Below are positions 26,865 through 36,169 of a stretch of 64,000 nt of DNA, one piece after another. The translations under genes and the position numbers were made by a program. Within the stretch, counting starts at the first letter, position 1. Each line of letters begins with the position of its first letter. The DNA is taken from NCBI RefSeq assembly GCF_000497445.1, contig NZ_CM002285.1, positions 9,268,961-9,332,960 on the forward strand. The letters run 5' to 3'. The DNA is from Streptomyces roseochromogenus subsp. oscitans DS 12.976. Its GTDB lineage: Bacteria; Actinomycetota; Actinomycetes; Streptomycetales; Streptomycetaceae. A model generated the notes under the pieces. The model had not been told where the DNA came from. It did no database searches and was given only the letters and a program-made list of their open reading frames with translations.

Positions 26865-27332
26865 TCAGCAGGAGGCCCACTGGGTCACCCTGGCCGTGGC
26901 GCCGTAGACGCTCGGCTCGTAGGTGCCATTGGCTGTCCAGTCGTGCCTCTTGCTCGCCCACATGGTCGGGCTGTCGTAGGTGGATGTGGTGAACAGGCTC
27001 TGACCTGCTGGGTTCTTCAGTTCGAAGCGTGCATGCCACACGTCGCCGCTGAGGGTGAAGTCCGTCCAGGTCCGCGCGCTGAACGTGAGACGGCCATCCG
27101 CGTACAGCCGCAGGTACCCGCCGGTCTGATGGCAGTCACCGACCTTGAGGTCCCCCCAGCTGAACCACTTGTACGTATCGTCCGCGAGCCCGGTCCGGGA
27201 TCCGGTCGACATGCCCGAACGAACAGCGTTGCTGCCGGTGGCGGCCGACGCCGGCGTGGGGAAGACCAGCACCGCGGCGAGGATGGCGGCCATCGTGGCC
27301 GTGAGCCGGGCGAGGCGTCGAAGAGCGGTCAT
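26865..27332 (-). CDS. Small secreted protein, DUF6294-like
   Basis: 155 residues from ATG 27332 with a clear Sec signal peptide (LARLTATMAAILAAVLVF, cleaved near ASA-A). The mature part has 'YKWFSWGDLKVGDCHQTGGY' and 'RTWTDFTLSGDVWHARFELK', a pattern I associate with small secreted actinobacterial proteins annotated as DUF6294. Cysteines at 'VGDCHQ' and the terminal 'WASC' could form one disulfide. Function unknown. Its ATG overlaps the stop of the upstream small gene (ATGA), so the two are co-translated. Confidence 0.7.
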   Translation of the reverse strand: MTALRRLARLTATMAAILAAVLVFPTPASAATGSNAVRSGMSTGSRTGLADDTYKWFSWGDLKVGDCHQTGGYLRLYADGRLTFSARTWTDFTLSGDVWHARFELKNPAGQSLFTTSTYDSPTMWASKRHDWTANGTYEPSVYGATARVTQWASC

Positions 27333-27544
27333 GACCGGGCTCCCCTCGTGGCTTGGAGGGTCGAGCCGAGACGGACGCCGAATGCCTGGACGCCGGTCGG
27401 CGCGTCCCAGGTGGCGCCGACCCCGTACGTGTAGCTTCCGCCGGCCGCTCGAGCGTCGGCGGGCACTGCCGCCGGCAGCGCGAGCGCGAAGCCGGCTGCC
27501 AGGGCAGGCGTCCGCACGCGGCGGAGTACCAAGGACATTCTCAC
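27329..27544 (-). CDS. Small secreted hypothetical protein
   Basis: 71 residues. I chose GTG 27544 because GAGGGG lies four bases upstream; ATG 27538 is possible. A signal peptide (RRVRTPALAAGFALALPAAV, cleavage near ARA-A) precedes a short mature part 'GGSYTYGVGATWDAPTGVQA'. No family recognised. Coupled by a four-base overlap to the DUF6294-like secreted protein that follows, suggesting that the pair acts together. Confidence 0.5.
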   Translation of the reverse strand: MRMSLVLRRVRTPALAAGFALALPAAVPADARAAGGSYTYGVGATWDAPTGVQAFGVRLGSTLQATRGARS

Positions 27545-27948
27545 GATTCCCCTCTCTTTTCCCCTGTCAGCAGCTGCCACATGGGTGTTCCGAGAACCAC
27601 GGCTGCGAGCACACCGGTCCGTCAGGCCAGGTCGCCGTAGATGTCCCAGAAAGGGCAAGACCGCTGTCGGAGAGTCAGCGCTCCGATTGTCGTGAACGAC
27701 GATCAGACCCCGGTAGAGCGCGCGAGGTGCTGCCCTGGAGCGCGACGACCATGAACCGGGGTACCTCCGTCGGATGGGCGCCCACGGGCGGGGCCGGGGT
27801 GGCGGGAGTGCGTCCCTGAAGCGGAAGCCGTCATTGACAAGTGACGTTTCCTGCTCAATTATCTGCTAAATCAAGCACATTCTTGCACTGATCTGGAACG
27901 GACCTTGTATCGCAGCTCTCAGGCCCCCTTCGTCGAAGGAGATGCGCC
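27545..27948. other. Intergenic region with the GH31 promoter
   Basis: About 400 bp without a gene I can support. The right half is AT-rich for this genome (27830-27900) and contains the promoter candidate described separately. Confidence 0.5.
27834..27862 (+). promoter_or_regulatory. Candidate sigma-70 promoter upstream of the GH31 gene
   Basis: TTGACA at 27834-27839 is a perfect -35 hexamer. After 17 bases comes AATTAT (27857-27862), a weak -10. It lies about 85 bp before the GTG start, a plausible distance. Confidence 0.35.
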
Positions 27949-30084
27949 GTGCTCGGACGACTCCGCAGACTCAGAATGCTCCTCGCCGTCTCCTCCCTGG
28001 CTCTCGCTCTCCCCGGGGCTCTGCCCACCCGGGCCCAGGCAGCCGGAGAGAGGCCGGCGCCAGCCCCGCCGAGGGTGAGCCGCACCGCCGGCGGACTCGC
28101 GCTCACGGTCCCACCGAGCGGCAACGCCCCCGGTTACGTTGTCGACGTGACGACCGCTCAACTGGAACTGTCCACCAGACGCTCCGGCACATCCGTACTG
28201 GCCACCGCGGCCGGCGACACCGGCGCGCTGCGCTTCCGCCTCGGCGGCAGCTGGCAGCACGCCACCAGGGTCACCGGTTGGACCTGGCGCGGCGGCACCC
28301 TGACCCTCACCGCGGACACGACCGCCGACGGCGCCACCGTGGAGGCCCGTCTCACACCGTCCGCCGACCGCTACTCACTCGACTGGAACGTCAAGGGCGC
28401 CGTCCCCGACCGGCTGGGCCTCGCCTACGACCTGAAGTCCGCCGGTCACTGGTACGGCCATGGCGAGGCCGAGACCCCGCAGGGCGGGCCCGGCACCGAC
28501 CAGCCGTGGCCGCTCGACAGTGGTGAGGTCGTCCACCCCTCCTTCAGCCCGTCCTCGTACGACATGATCGATCCGTTCTGGTACACCTCCAGCGCGACCG
28601 GACTGCGGGTGGACACCGGGCACGTCATGGATGTGTCGATCAACGGCGGCATGGACGGGATCGGGCGCTTCGACATCGAATCCGCCGATCCCTACAAGGC
28701 GACCGTCTTCGTGGAGTCCACCCCGCTGGAGGTCTACCGCGACTACGTCGGCATCGTCGGCAAGCCCGCCAGGAGCGACGCGACGTACGAGCAGTACGCC
28801 AAGCCGGTGTGGAACTCCTGGGCGCAGTTCTACACCCACGTCGACCAGGCCCGGCTCCTGGACTACGCACAGGACCTGCACGACAACGGCCTCAGCGGCC
28901 ACACGCTCCAACTCGACGACAAGTGGGAGTCCGACTACGGGAACATGACCTTCGACGCGAAGGCCTATCCGGACCCCAGGGCCATGTCAGACAAGATCCA
29001 CCAGCTCGGCTTCGACTTCGGCCTCTGGGTCACCCTCTGGATCAACCTGGACTCCGACCAGTACCGGTACGCCGCCGACCACGGCTATCTGCTCAAGGAC
29101 GCGGGTGACACGACGAAGCCGTGCACGGTCACCTGGTGGAACGGCACCGCGGGCATCGTCGACCTCGGCAACCCCGAAGCCAAGGCCTGGTACGTCGGAC
29201 GGCTCGGGAAGCTGATGAGCTCCTACGACATCGACGGCCTGAAGTTCGACACCCGCTTCTTCGACGACAAGTGTGCCCCGCACGAGGGCTACCAGCCCAC
29301 CGACTACCAACGGCTCGGCGCCGAACTCGCCGACCGTTTCGACCTCCAGGGCGTCGGCATCCGGGTGCACTGGGACAGCACCGCCCACCGCGCCGGATTC
29401 GTCACCCGGCAGGTGGACAAGGGCACCGGCTGGAACTCCCTGCGCGCCTCCGTCACCCAGAACCTCGCGATCTCCACGATCGGCTACCCCTTCGTCACCA
29501 CCGACATGATCGGCGGCTCCAGCAGCGAGCCCCCACCGAGCAAGCAGGTCCTGGTGCGCTGGGCCCAGTCCGCCGCCCTGCAGCCGCTGATGTACTCCTC
29601 CACCTCACCCGTGGACACCATCGACGTGACGACCGGCAAGAAGGTCACCTACGACCGGCAGACCATCGACCTCTACCGCAAGGCGATCGCACGGCACGAA
29701 CGGCTCGCTCCCTACATCTGGGACCAGGTCCGGCAGACCGTGAAGACCGGCGACCCGATCATGCGTCCCCTGTTCTTCGACTTCCCGCGGGACACGGCGG
29801 CCTACACGATCACCGACGAGTGGATGCTCGGCCCGGCCGTCCTCGCCGCCCTGCAGCTCACCGACCGCGCCACCCGCACCGTCCATCTCCCGCCCGGCAT
29901 CTGGTACGACGTCAACCACGGCACGGTGATCCACGGACCCAGGACCCTCCCCGCCTACCCCGCCCCGCTTGGCGTCACCCCCGCCTTCGTGAACCTCAGG
30001 GCCCAGGGCGCCGCCAAGGCCCTGCGGGCGTTGCGGGGTGCCGACGACCCCGTGCCGCTCGCCCTGAAGACTCCCTCCCCGTGA
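27949..30084 (+). CDS. Secreted glycoside hydrolase family 31
   Basis: 711 residues from GTG 27949, with AAGGAG about ten bases upstream. Signal peptide (LLAVSSLALALPGALPTRAQA), then the GH31 N-terminal beta domain and the catalytic barrel: 'YAKPVWNSWAQFYTHVDQ', 'HTLQLDDKWESDYGNMTFD', 'FGLWVTLWINLDSDQY' and 'DIDGLKFDTRFFDDK' with the likely nucleophile Asp434, then 'GYPFVTTDMIGGSS' and 'DPIMRPLFFDFP'. GH31 enzymes are retaining alpha-glycosidases (alpha-glucosidase, alpha-xylosidase, alpha-N-acetylgalactosaminidase and others); the subfamily cannot be fixed by eye. The next gene is also a secreted alpha-hexosaminidase, so both probably act on one polymer or glycan outside the cell. Confidence 0.9.
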   Translation: MLGRLRRLRMLLAVSSLALALPGALPTRAQAAGERPAPAPPRVSRTAGGLALTVPPSGNAPGYVVDVTTAQLELSTRRSGTSVLATAAGDTGALRFRLGGSWQHATRVTGWTWRGGTLTLTADTTADGATVEARLTPSADRYSLDWNVKGAVPDRLGLAYDLKSAGHWYGHGEAETPQGGPGTDQPWPLDSGEVVHPSFSPSSYDMIDPFWYTSSATGLRVDTGHVMDVSINGGMDGIGRFDIESADPYKATVFVESTPLEVYRDYVGIVGKPARSDATYEQYAKPVWNSWAQFYTHVDQARLLDYAQDLHDNGLSGHTLQLDDKWESDYGNMTFDAKAYPDPRAMSDKIHQLGFDFGLWVTLWINLDSDQYRYAADHGYLLKDAGDTTKPCTVTWWNGTAGIVDLGNPEAKAWYVGRLGKLMSSYDIDGLKFDTRFFDDKCAPHEGYQPTDYQRLGAELADRFDLQGVGIRVHWDSTAHRAGFVTRQVDKGTGWNSLRASVTQNLAISTIGYPFVTTDMIGGSSSEPPPSKQVLVRWAQSAALQPLMYSSTSPVDTIDVTTGKKVTYDRQTIDLYRKAIARHERLAPYIWDQVRQTVKTGDPIMRPLFFDFPRDTAAYTITDEWMLGPAVLAALQLTDRATRTVHLPPGIWYDVNHGTVIHGPRTLPAYPAPLGVTPAFVNLRAQGAAKALRALRGADDPVPLALKTPSP

Positions 30085-30274
30085 CGGGGCAGCGCGGGCC
30101 CCGGGCCGTCCCTCACCGCCACCGAGGTGTCGCCGCCCCGCCCACCCCTCGAACCGGCTGTCCCCGACGCAGGCTGCGGTGCCGCCCTCGCCCCCGCAGC
30201 CGGAACGGCCGGGTGCCCGTCCACATCGCGCTCTGTCTCGCTCCCCGTCCGCCCCACGACCGAGAGGCCCCAAC

Positions 30275-33200
30275 GTGTCCGCCAGCCGCAGATCGCCCGG
30301 CCCCGCGCACGTCGGCGATGACGACCAGGTGCCCCGTTCCGCAGGGACGTTCAAGGACAGCGACAACTGCGGCGCCGTCGGCGTCACCCGCCGAGGTGTG
30401 CTCGCGGGCGCCCTTGTCCTCGGCGGTGTCGCCCTGCCGGCCCGCCCACGGGAGGCGCACGCGGCCGACGACCCGGCACCCGCCGCGGCCGCGCTGCGGC
30501 GGCTGCTGCCCGAGCACCACGACCAGTTCACGCTGCTGCCGCTCGCCGCGGACGGCACGGACCGTTTCCGGGTCACCGGTAGGACCGGCCGGATCACCGT
30601 CGAGGGCACCAGCCCCGCAGTCCTCCTCACCGGCGTCCACACCTACCTGCGGCGCACCGTCCACGCCTCGGTCTCCTGGACCGGCGACCAGCTCGCTCTG
30701 CCCGGCCTGCTTCCTGCTCCCGCCGAAGAGCTCACCGGGAGGGCGAACGTACCCCACCGATTCGTCCTCAACGACACCGACGAGGGCTACACCGGCCCCT
30801 ACCGCGACTGGGACACATGGCAGCGCGAGCTGGATGTCCTCGCCGCTCACGGTGTCAACCGCATCCTGGTCTATGCGGGCGCGGACGCGGTCTATTACGA
30901 CACGTTCCGGAAGTTCCTCTACACCGACGCCGAGATGCGGTCGTGGATCCCGGCCCCGGCCCACCAGCCGTGGTGGCTGCTGCAGAACATGTCGGGCTTC
31001 GGCGGCCCCGTCTCGCGGCAGCTCATCGAGCGGCGGGCGCAGCTGGCGCGGCGGATCGTGGACCGGGTACGGGAACTGGGCATGACGCCGGTTCTGCCCG
31101 GCTATTTCGGCACGGTCCCCGACGACTTCCCCGCCCGGTACGGAGGGGACGCGAGGGTGGTGCCACAAGGGACCTGGGTCGGGTTCAACCGGCCCGACTG
31201 GCTCGACCCGCGCACCACGGCCTTCGGGGACGTGGCGGCCGCCTTCTACCGCGCCCAGTCGGACCGCCTCGGCGACAGCACGATGTACAAGATGGACCTG
31301 CTGCACGAGGGCGGCAACCCCGGCGACGTGCCGGTGGGCGAAGCCGCCAGGGCTGTCGAGGCGGCCCTGCGGCGGGCACACCCGGGCGCGCTCTGGGCCA
31401 TCCTCGGCTGGGAGAGCAACCCGCCCCGGGCCCTGCTGGACGCCGTGGACAAGTCCCGCATGCTGATCGTGGACGGGCTCTCCGACCGCTACCCGACGGT
31501 CACCGACCGAGAGAGCGACTGGGGCCGCACCCCCTACGCCTACGGCAGCATCTGGAACTTCGGCGGACACACCGCGATCGGCGCCAACACCCCCGACTGG
31601 GTGGAGTGGTACCCCAAGTGGCGTGACAAGAGCGGGAGTTCCTTGGCCGGGATCGCGGTGATGCCCGAAGCCTCCGACAACAACGCGCCCGCCCTCGCCC
31701 TGCTCACCGACCTGGCATGGACGCCCGGCACGATCGATCTGGACGACTGGTTCGCCGCCCACTCCGTCTACCGGTACGGCGGCGCGGACCGGCACGCGGC
31801 CGCCGCCTGGCACACGCTCCGTGCCACCGCCTACGGCATGCGCCGCACGGACTCCTGGAGCGAGGCCCCGGACGGCCTCTTCGGTGCCCGCCCGAGCCTG
31901 ACCGCGACCAAGGCCGCCACCTGGAGCCCGGAGACCGACCGCTACGACACCACGGCCTTCGACCCGGCGCTGAGCGAACTCCTCGATATCCGCGAGGAGT
32001 TGAGGCAGAGCCCCGCATACCTGTACGACGTCGTGGACGTCGCCCGCCAGGTCCTGTCCAACCGCAGCCGTCTCCTGCTCCCGCAGCTCAAGGCGGCCCA
32101 CGATACGGGCGACCAGGACCTGTTCGGCACGCTGACCCACACCTGGCTGTCCTGGATGGACCTGCTGGACCAGCTGCTGTCGACATCCCGCCCGCACCTG
32201 CTGGGCCGCTGGCTGGCTGAGGCGCGATCCTGGGGCGCGGACCCCACCGAGCAGGACCGCCTGGAGTACGACGCCCGGTCGCTCCTCACCACCTGGGGCG
32301 GCCGGGAGAGCAGTGAAGCGGGCCTGCACGACTACGCCAACCGCGAGTGGGCAGGCCTGGTCGGCGGTCTGTACCGAACGCGTTGGCAGACGTACTTCGA
32401 CGCCCTGTCGTCCGGAAACGACCCGGACACGATCGACTGGTTCGCCCTCGATGACGCCTGGGCACACGCCCACGAGGCGCATCCGGCCGAGCCCCAGGGG
32501 TCCCCGTACACCCTGGCCTGCCGGGTGCGGGACGTCCTCGCGGGCACCCCGTACCAGTCCACACTGACGGCGGTGGCCGACCCGGGCGCGGTGGCGCCCA
32601 ACCGCCCGGCCATCGTGAAGCTCACCCTCACGAACCGAAACGGATTCGCGCCGGCACGCGAGGTGACCCTCTCCCTGAAGCTCCCCGCCGGCCTGACAGC
32701 GCGCCCCCTCGGCCCGGTGGAAGCGGCAACGCTGGCCCCCGGCGGAACACTCACCGCCCGCTTCGAGATCCGTCTCTCCGGAGCCCCGGACGCCCTGGTC
32801 AGCCAGCTGGTCGCGGTGGCGACCCAGCGGGGCGGCGGCAGGACGGTCGCTCCGGTACGCCTGCTGGCGGTCACCGGAGCCGGCGAGCCGTATCGCGCGG
32901 TCACGTCCAACGACGCGGAGTTCGGCATGCTCGGCGAAGAGATCGCCGTCGAAGGCGCCGGCGCGGACCTGTGGGGTGGCACGAACGACTTCGGGGCCCT
33001 CTACCGCGCCGGCGCGTACGGCGCGGGATCCATCGCCTCGGTGCGGGTCACCTCGCAGGACGCGACCGGCCCCTGGGCGCGGGCGGGACTGATGCTCGCC
33101 AACGACCTGACCGCCGTCGGCTCGGGAGGATACGTCAACCTTGCGGTGACCCCGTCCAACGGCTGCGTCCTGAGCTGGGACGCGGACGGCGACGGCGGCT

Positions 33201-33439
33201 TCGACTCGATCGCGACGGACGATTCCGCGGAAGTCCCCGTCCACCTGCGGCTACGCCGCGACGGCACGGCCTTCGTGGGGGAGTACAGCACGGACGGCAC
33301 GACATGGACCGAGGTGGGCACGGCGACGCCGGCGAAGACGGCCGGGACCCAGGACGCGGGAGTGTTCATGACCGCGGCGAGTGGGGCGACGGGAGGGAGG
33401 GGCATCGCGACGTTCACGAACTTCACGATCGCGCCCTGA
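30275..33439 (+). CDS. Secreted alpha-N-acetylglucosaminidase (GH89) with C-terminal NEW3 and beta-sandwich domains
   Basis: 1054 residues from GTG 30275, with a Tat-like signal (VTRRGVLAGALVLGGVALPA). The GH89 barrel is recognisable by 'DWDTWQRELDVLAAHGVNRI', 'WWLLQNMSGFGGP', 'MTPVLPGYFGTVPDDFPARY', 'MYKMDLLHEGGNPGDVPVGE' and 'PYAYGSIWNFGGHTAIGANT', the same order as human NAGLU. After about residue 760 there is a NEW3-like domain (APNRPAIVKLTLTNRNGFAP) and then a DUF1349/laminin-G-type sandwich (SWDADGDGGFDSIAT). GH89 removes terminal alpha-linked GlcNAc. Located 190 bp after the GH31 stop on the same strand, possibly one transcript. The C-terminal modules may bind carbohydrate. Confidence 0.92.
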   Translation: MSASRRSPGPAHVGDDDQVPRSAGTFKDSDNCGAVGVTRRGVLAGALVLGGVALPARPREAHAADDPAPAAAALRRLLPEHHDQFTLLPLAADGTDRFRVTGRTGRITVEGTSPAVLLTGVHTYLRRTVHASVSWTGDQLALPGLLPAPAEELTGRANVPHRFVLNDTDEGYTGPYRDWDTWQRELDVLAAHGVNRILVYAGADAVYYDTFRKFLYTDAEMRSWIPAPAHQPWWLLQNMSGFGGPVSRQLIERRAQLARRIVDRVRELGMTPVLPGYFGTVPDDFPARYGGDARVVPQGTWVGFNRPDWLDPRTTAFGDVAAAFYRAQSDRLGDSTMYKMDLLHEGGNPGDVPVGEAARAVEAALRRAHPGALWAILGWESNPPRALLDAVDKSRMLIVDGLSDRYPTVTDRESDWGRTPYAYGSIWNFGGHTAIGANTPDWVEWYPKWRDKSGSSLAGIAVMPEASDNNAPALALLTDLAWTPGTIDLDDWFAAHSVYRYGGADRHAAAAWHTLRATAYGMRRTDSWSEAPDGLFGARPSLTATKAATWSPETDRYDTTAFDPALSELLDIREELRQSPAYLYDVVDVARQVLSNRSRLLLPQLKAAHDTGDQDLFGTLTHTWLSWMDLLDQLLSTSRPHLLGRWLAEARSWGADPTEQDRLEYDARSLLTTWGGRESSEAGLHDYANREWAGLVGGLYRTRWQTYFDALSSGNDPDTIDWFALDDAWAHAHEAHPAEPQGSPYTLACRVRDVLAGTPYQSTLTAVADPGAVAPNRPAIVKLTLTNRNGFAPAREVTLSLKLPAGLTARPLGPVEAATLAPGGTLTARFEIRLSGAPDALVSQLVAVATQRGGGRTVAPVRLLAVTGAGEPYRAVTSNDAEFGMLGEEIAVEGAGADLWGGTNDFGALYRAGAYGAGSIASVRVTSQDATGPWARAGLMLANDLTAVGSGGYVNLAVTPSNGCVLSWDADGDGGFDSIATDDSAEVPVHLRLRRDGTAFVGEYSTDGTTWTEVGTATPAKTAGTQDAGVFMTAASGATGGRGIATFTNFTIAP

Positions 33440-33563
33440 CACGGCGTCCGGGGTCGTGCGGACCTTGAACTCGTAGGTCCAGGTCCGCACTTCCCCACGA
33501 GGGACGCCTTGACCGGCCCCGGGCCGTGCGACTTCGACGGAGATCCGTAATTCGGTGTGAGCA

Positions 33564-34448
33564 ATGCCGTATACCCCCTACGCTGAAGCCCATATGACAC
33601 TTCTACACGCTCATGACTATGGGGGCGATGGCCCGCAACTGGTTCTCCTGCACGGTTACGGACGGTCCCTCACCGACTGGGACGCCTCGGCCCCCCTGCT
33701 CACCGCCGGGCACCGTGTCCTCGCCGTCGACCTTCCCGGCCACGGCAACTCTCCCGGTATCTCCCCCTGGACCATCCCGACCGTGGTGCGGCACATCACG
33801 GACACGCTCGACGCGCATGGCGTGCCAGAGGCCGTTGTGGTGGGCCATTCCCTCGGCGGACTGGTCGGGGTCGAGTACGCCCGGGCGAACCCGGATCGGG
33901 CCCGTGCCGCCGTGAATCTCGACGGTTTCTGGTGGGGACGCGACTACCCCGGCGCTGAACGGGTGAGTGAGGGGCTGCTGGCGTCGGCCGGGACCATCGC
34001 GCCGCCCGAGTACATCGAACATCAGGTCATCAACGCCGCCCGATTCGGCATCCCCGCCGACCGCGCGGAAGCCGCTGCCCGCGCGGCCGTACGCCCCTTG
34101 CCCGACGGCACGTGGCAGACGAGGCCGGAACGGGCGGAGGCGGTGGGGATCCTGGACGAACTTCACAGGCTCGGCGCGCTCGGTGTGCCCACGTGGCTGG
34201 ACGGGGTCGACTGCCCGCTGCTGCTGGTACAGGCCGGCCGAAGGCTACCGCCTGCTCCTGGCATGGAGTGGTTCGACGATTTCAGCGCCCGGTTCGCACA
34301 TGGAGTCTCCGACGAGCTGGCCGCGCTCTCCCGTACCCGGCCGACGATCAGCGTCAACCGGATTGACGCCACGCACCCCATGATCATGGAGACTCCGGAA
34401 GCGGTGGCGACGCTGGTCGCCGGGTTCGTTCGAGGGCTGCCCGACTAA
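33564..34448 (+). CDS. Alpha/beta hydrolase
   Basis: 294 residues from ATG 33564; the alternative ATG 33594 (MTLLHAHDYGG) would give 284 and starts nearer the conserved fold. Motifs: oxyanion region 'LVLLHGYGRSLTDWD', nucleophile elbow 'VVVGHSLGGLVGVEYA', acid in the 'DCPLLLVQAGRR' region and the final His in 'RIDATHPMIMETPE'. A soluble cytoplasmic esterase or hydrolase of the alpha/beta fold; substrate unknown. The gene stands alone between the GH89 gene and a convergent oxidoreductase. Confidence 0.88.
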   Translation: MPYTPYAEAHMTLLHAHDYGGDGPQLVLLHGYGRSLTDWDASAPLLTAGHRVLAVDLPGHGNSPGISPWTIPTVVRHITDTLDAHGVPEAVVVGHSLGGLVGVEYARANPDRARAAVNLDGFWWGRDYPGAERVSEGLLASAGTIAPPEYIEHQVINAARFGIPADRAEAAARAAVRPLPDGTWQTRPERAEAVGILDELHRLGALGVPTWLDGVDCPLLLVQAGRRLPPAPGMEWFDDFSARFAHGVSDELAALSRTRPTISVNRIDATHPMIMETPEAVATLVAGFVRGLPD

Positions 34449-34555
34449 AGAATCCGGCACAGTTTACGAACCTCGTGGTCGCCCCGGCCTTGCTCCACTC
34501 GCTGAACCGCCGGTGCGCCGTGGCACCCGACAGCCCGAGGGACATCGCGGCCGCG

Positions 34556-35458
34556 TCAGCCGACCAGCAGCACGAGCTTCCCGCGAACGTGACCGTCCTC
34601 GCTGACGCGGTGCGCCTCCGCGATCTCGGCGAGCGGGAAGGTCTGCGCGACAGGAAGCGAGAAACGCCCGGCCTCGATCAGCTCGCCGATCTCGGCGAGT
34701 ACATGGACCGCGCGGCCGGCGTCCCCACGGCTGAACGTCACCCCGTACCTCTGCGCGCCGGCGAAGTCGGCGACCGTCACGACGTGCTCCGTGCCACCCG
34801 TGAGCTCGATGAGCTCGGGCAGCACGCCGCTCCCGGCGACGTCGAGCGCCTCGTCGACGCCGTCGGGAGCAAGCACGCGAACCCGCCCGACGAGGCCCGA
34901 ACCGTAGGCGACAGGCTCGGCCCCCAGGGAGCGAAGGTACTCGTGGTTGGCCGGACTGGCGGTGCCGATCACGCGCGTGCCGCGCACCACGGCGAGCTGA
35001 ACCGCGGCGCTGCCGACGCTTCCGGAGGCGCCGTTGATGAGCAGCGTGCTGCCGCTCCCGACGCCGAGCTGGTCAAGCGCGCGCGTGGCCGTCTCGATGG
35101 CGGCCGGCAGCGCGGCGGCGCCGGGGAAGTCAAGCGACGCCGGGATCGGCGCATAGTGGTCCAGCACCGCCAGCTCGGCCTGGGCCGCCCCCTCACCGGA
35201 GAAGCCGAACACGCGATCGCCGACGGCCACGTCCGCAACCCCCTCGCCGAGCTCGTCGACGACGCCCGCCGCCTCGTGGCCCAGCATCTGCGGGAGCTCC
35301 CGATCCATCAGGCCCTTGCGCTTCTTCCAGTCGCTGGGGTTGACACCGGCCGCGCGCACCGCAATCCGAACCTGGCCGGGCCCCGGATGCGGATCGGGGA
35401 GATCCACGATCCCGAGGACCTCCGGGCCCCCGAACTGGTTGAAACGGACCGCCTTCAC
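34556..35458 (-). CDS. Zinc-free NADP-dependent quinone oxidoreductase (MDR family)
   Basis: 300 residues from GTG 35458, with GGAG six bases upstream; the Met at 35548 has no such site. Motifs: 'VRFNQFGGPEVLGIVDLPDP' N-terminus, 'LGHEAAGVVDELGEGV' and nucleotide-binding 'LLINGASGSVGSAAVQLAVV'. There is no zinc-binding cysteine cluster, placing it with quinone oxidoreductase or enoyl reductase-like MDR proteins that use NADPH. Convergent with the alpha/beta hydrolase and not clearly in an operon. Confidence 0.88.
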   Translation of the reverse strand: MKAVRFNQFGGPEVLGIVDLPDPHPGPGQVRIAVRAAGVNPSDWKKRKGLMDRELPQMLGHEAAGVVDELGEGVADVAVGDRVFGFSGEGAAQAELAVLDHYAPIPASLDFPGAAALPAAIETATRALDQLGVGSGSTLLINGASGSVGSAAVQLAVVRGTRVIGTASPANHEYLRSLGAEPVAYGSGLVGRVRVLAPDGVDEALDVAGSGVLPELIELTGGTEHVVTVADFAGAQRYGVTFSRGDAGRAVHVLAEIGELIEAGRFSLPVAQTFPLAEIAEAHRVSEDGHVRGKLVLLVG

Positions 35459-35544
35459 CGTTCGCTCCGATCTCGACTCAGGACGTCGCGCTTGCTGCGC
35501 GTTCGACAGTGCACGCTCTTCGCTGCGAACACCTTCCGGGTGGT

Positions 35545-35940
35545 TCACGCGGACCCGGGCGTCGTTTCCCGGTCGGCCACGTCGAGCAACAGCTTCGCGG
35601 CCAGTGTCGCACCGTCGGTGCGGATCGTGCCGGCCACGGCCTTCGCCCGTGCTCGGATCTCGGGGGTCAGGGCCGTAGTGAGCGCGGCTGACAGGGAGTT
35701 GAAGGTCGGGGTCGGACCGTCGTGTGCCGCCCCGATGCCCAGCTCGGACACCCGGGCGGCCCAGCGCGGCTGGTCCACGATCTGGGGCACCACCACCTGA
35801 GGCGCGCCCGCCCGGGCGGCCGTCGTCGTGGTGCCCGCGCCGCCGTGGTGCACGACGGCGGCCACCCGGGTGAACAGCGCCTGATGGTTCACCTCACCGA
35901 CTACGAAGCAGTCGTCCCGGTCGTCGATCAGGGCCAGGCC
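35545..35940 (-). pseudogene. C-terminal fragment of a macrolide-type UDP-glycosyltransferase
   Basis: A minus-strand frame contains '[20 protein letters not shown]', '[20 protein letters not shown]' and '[20 protein letters not shown]'. This is the donor-binding signature of GT1/MGT glycosyltransferases of natural-product and sterol type. Coding begins abruptly near 35940, exactly where a plus-strand acetyltransferase fragment begins, so the N-terminal acceptor domain has been lost by a rearrangement. A GTG at 35892 could start a short product but it would be non-functional. Confidence 0.8.
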
Positions 35941-35943
35941 GGC

Positions 35944-36169
35944 AACGCATCCCGACTACCGGCGGCTCGGGTTGGGCCGGGCGATGCTGCTGCACGGGAT
36001 GCACCTGGCGCGGGAGGCCGGGGCCCATCACATGACGGTCGTCTGTCTGGGTGCGCCAGGGCATCCCAAGGCGCGCGGGCTGTACTACAGCGTCGGGTTC
36101 CGGGAGTTCACACGAGACGCGCCGCTCATCAAGACCGGGGGCCAGGGCGCTTCTTTCAGGTCACCTTGA
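35944..36169 (+). pseudogene. C-terminal fragment of a GNAT acetyltransferase
   Basis: A plus-strand frame starts at the junction with '[20 protein letters not shown]', the acetyl-CoA binding motif (RRLGLGRAML). It continues 'GHPKARGLYYSVGFREFTRD' and stops at 36169. The first half of a GNAT domain is missing. Confidence 0.75.

Noticed and set aside
30113..33244. 1043-codon minus-strand open frame opposite the GH89 gene
   Set aside because: Length arises from lack of stops in high-GC DNA; the plus strand has conserved GH89 motifs throughout.
34475..35800. 441-codon plus-strand frame opposite the quinone oxidoreductase
   Set aside because: Shadow frame; the minus strand carries the GASGSVG cofactor motif and a good start.
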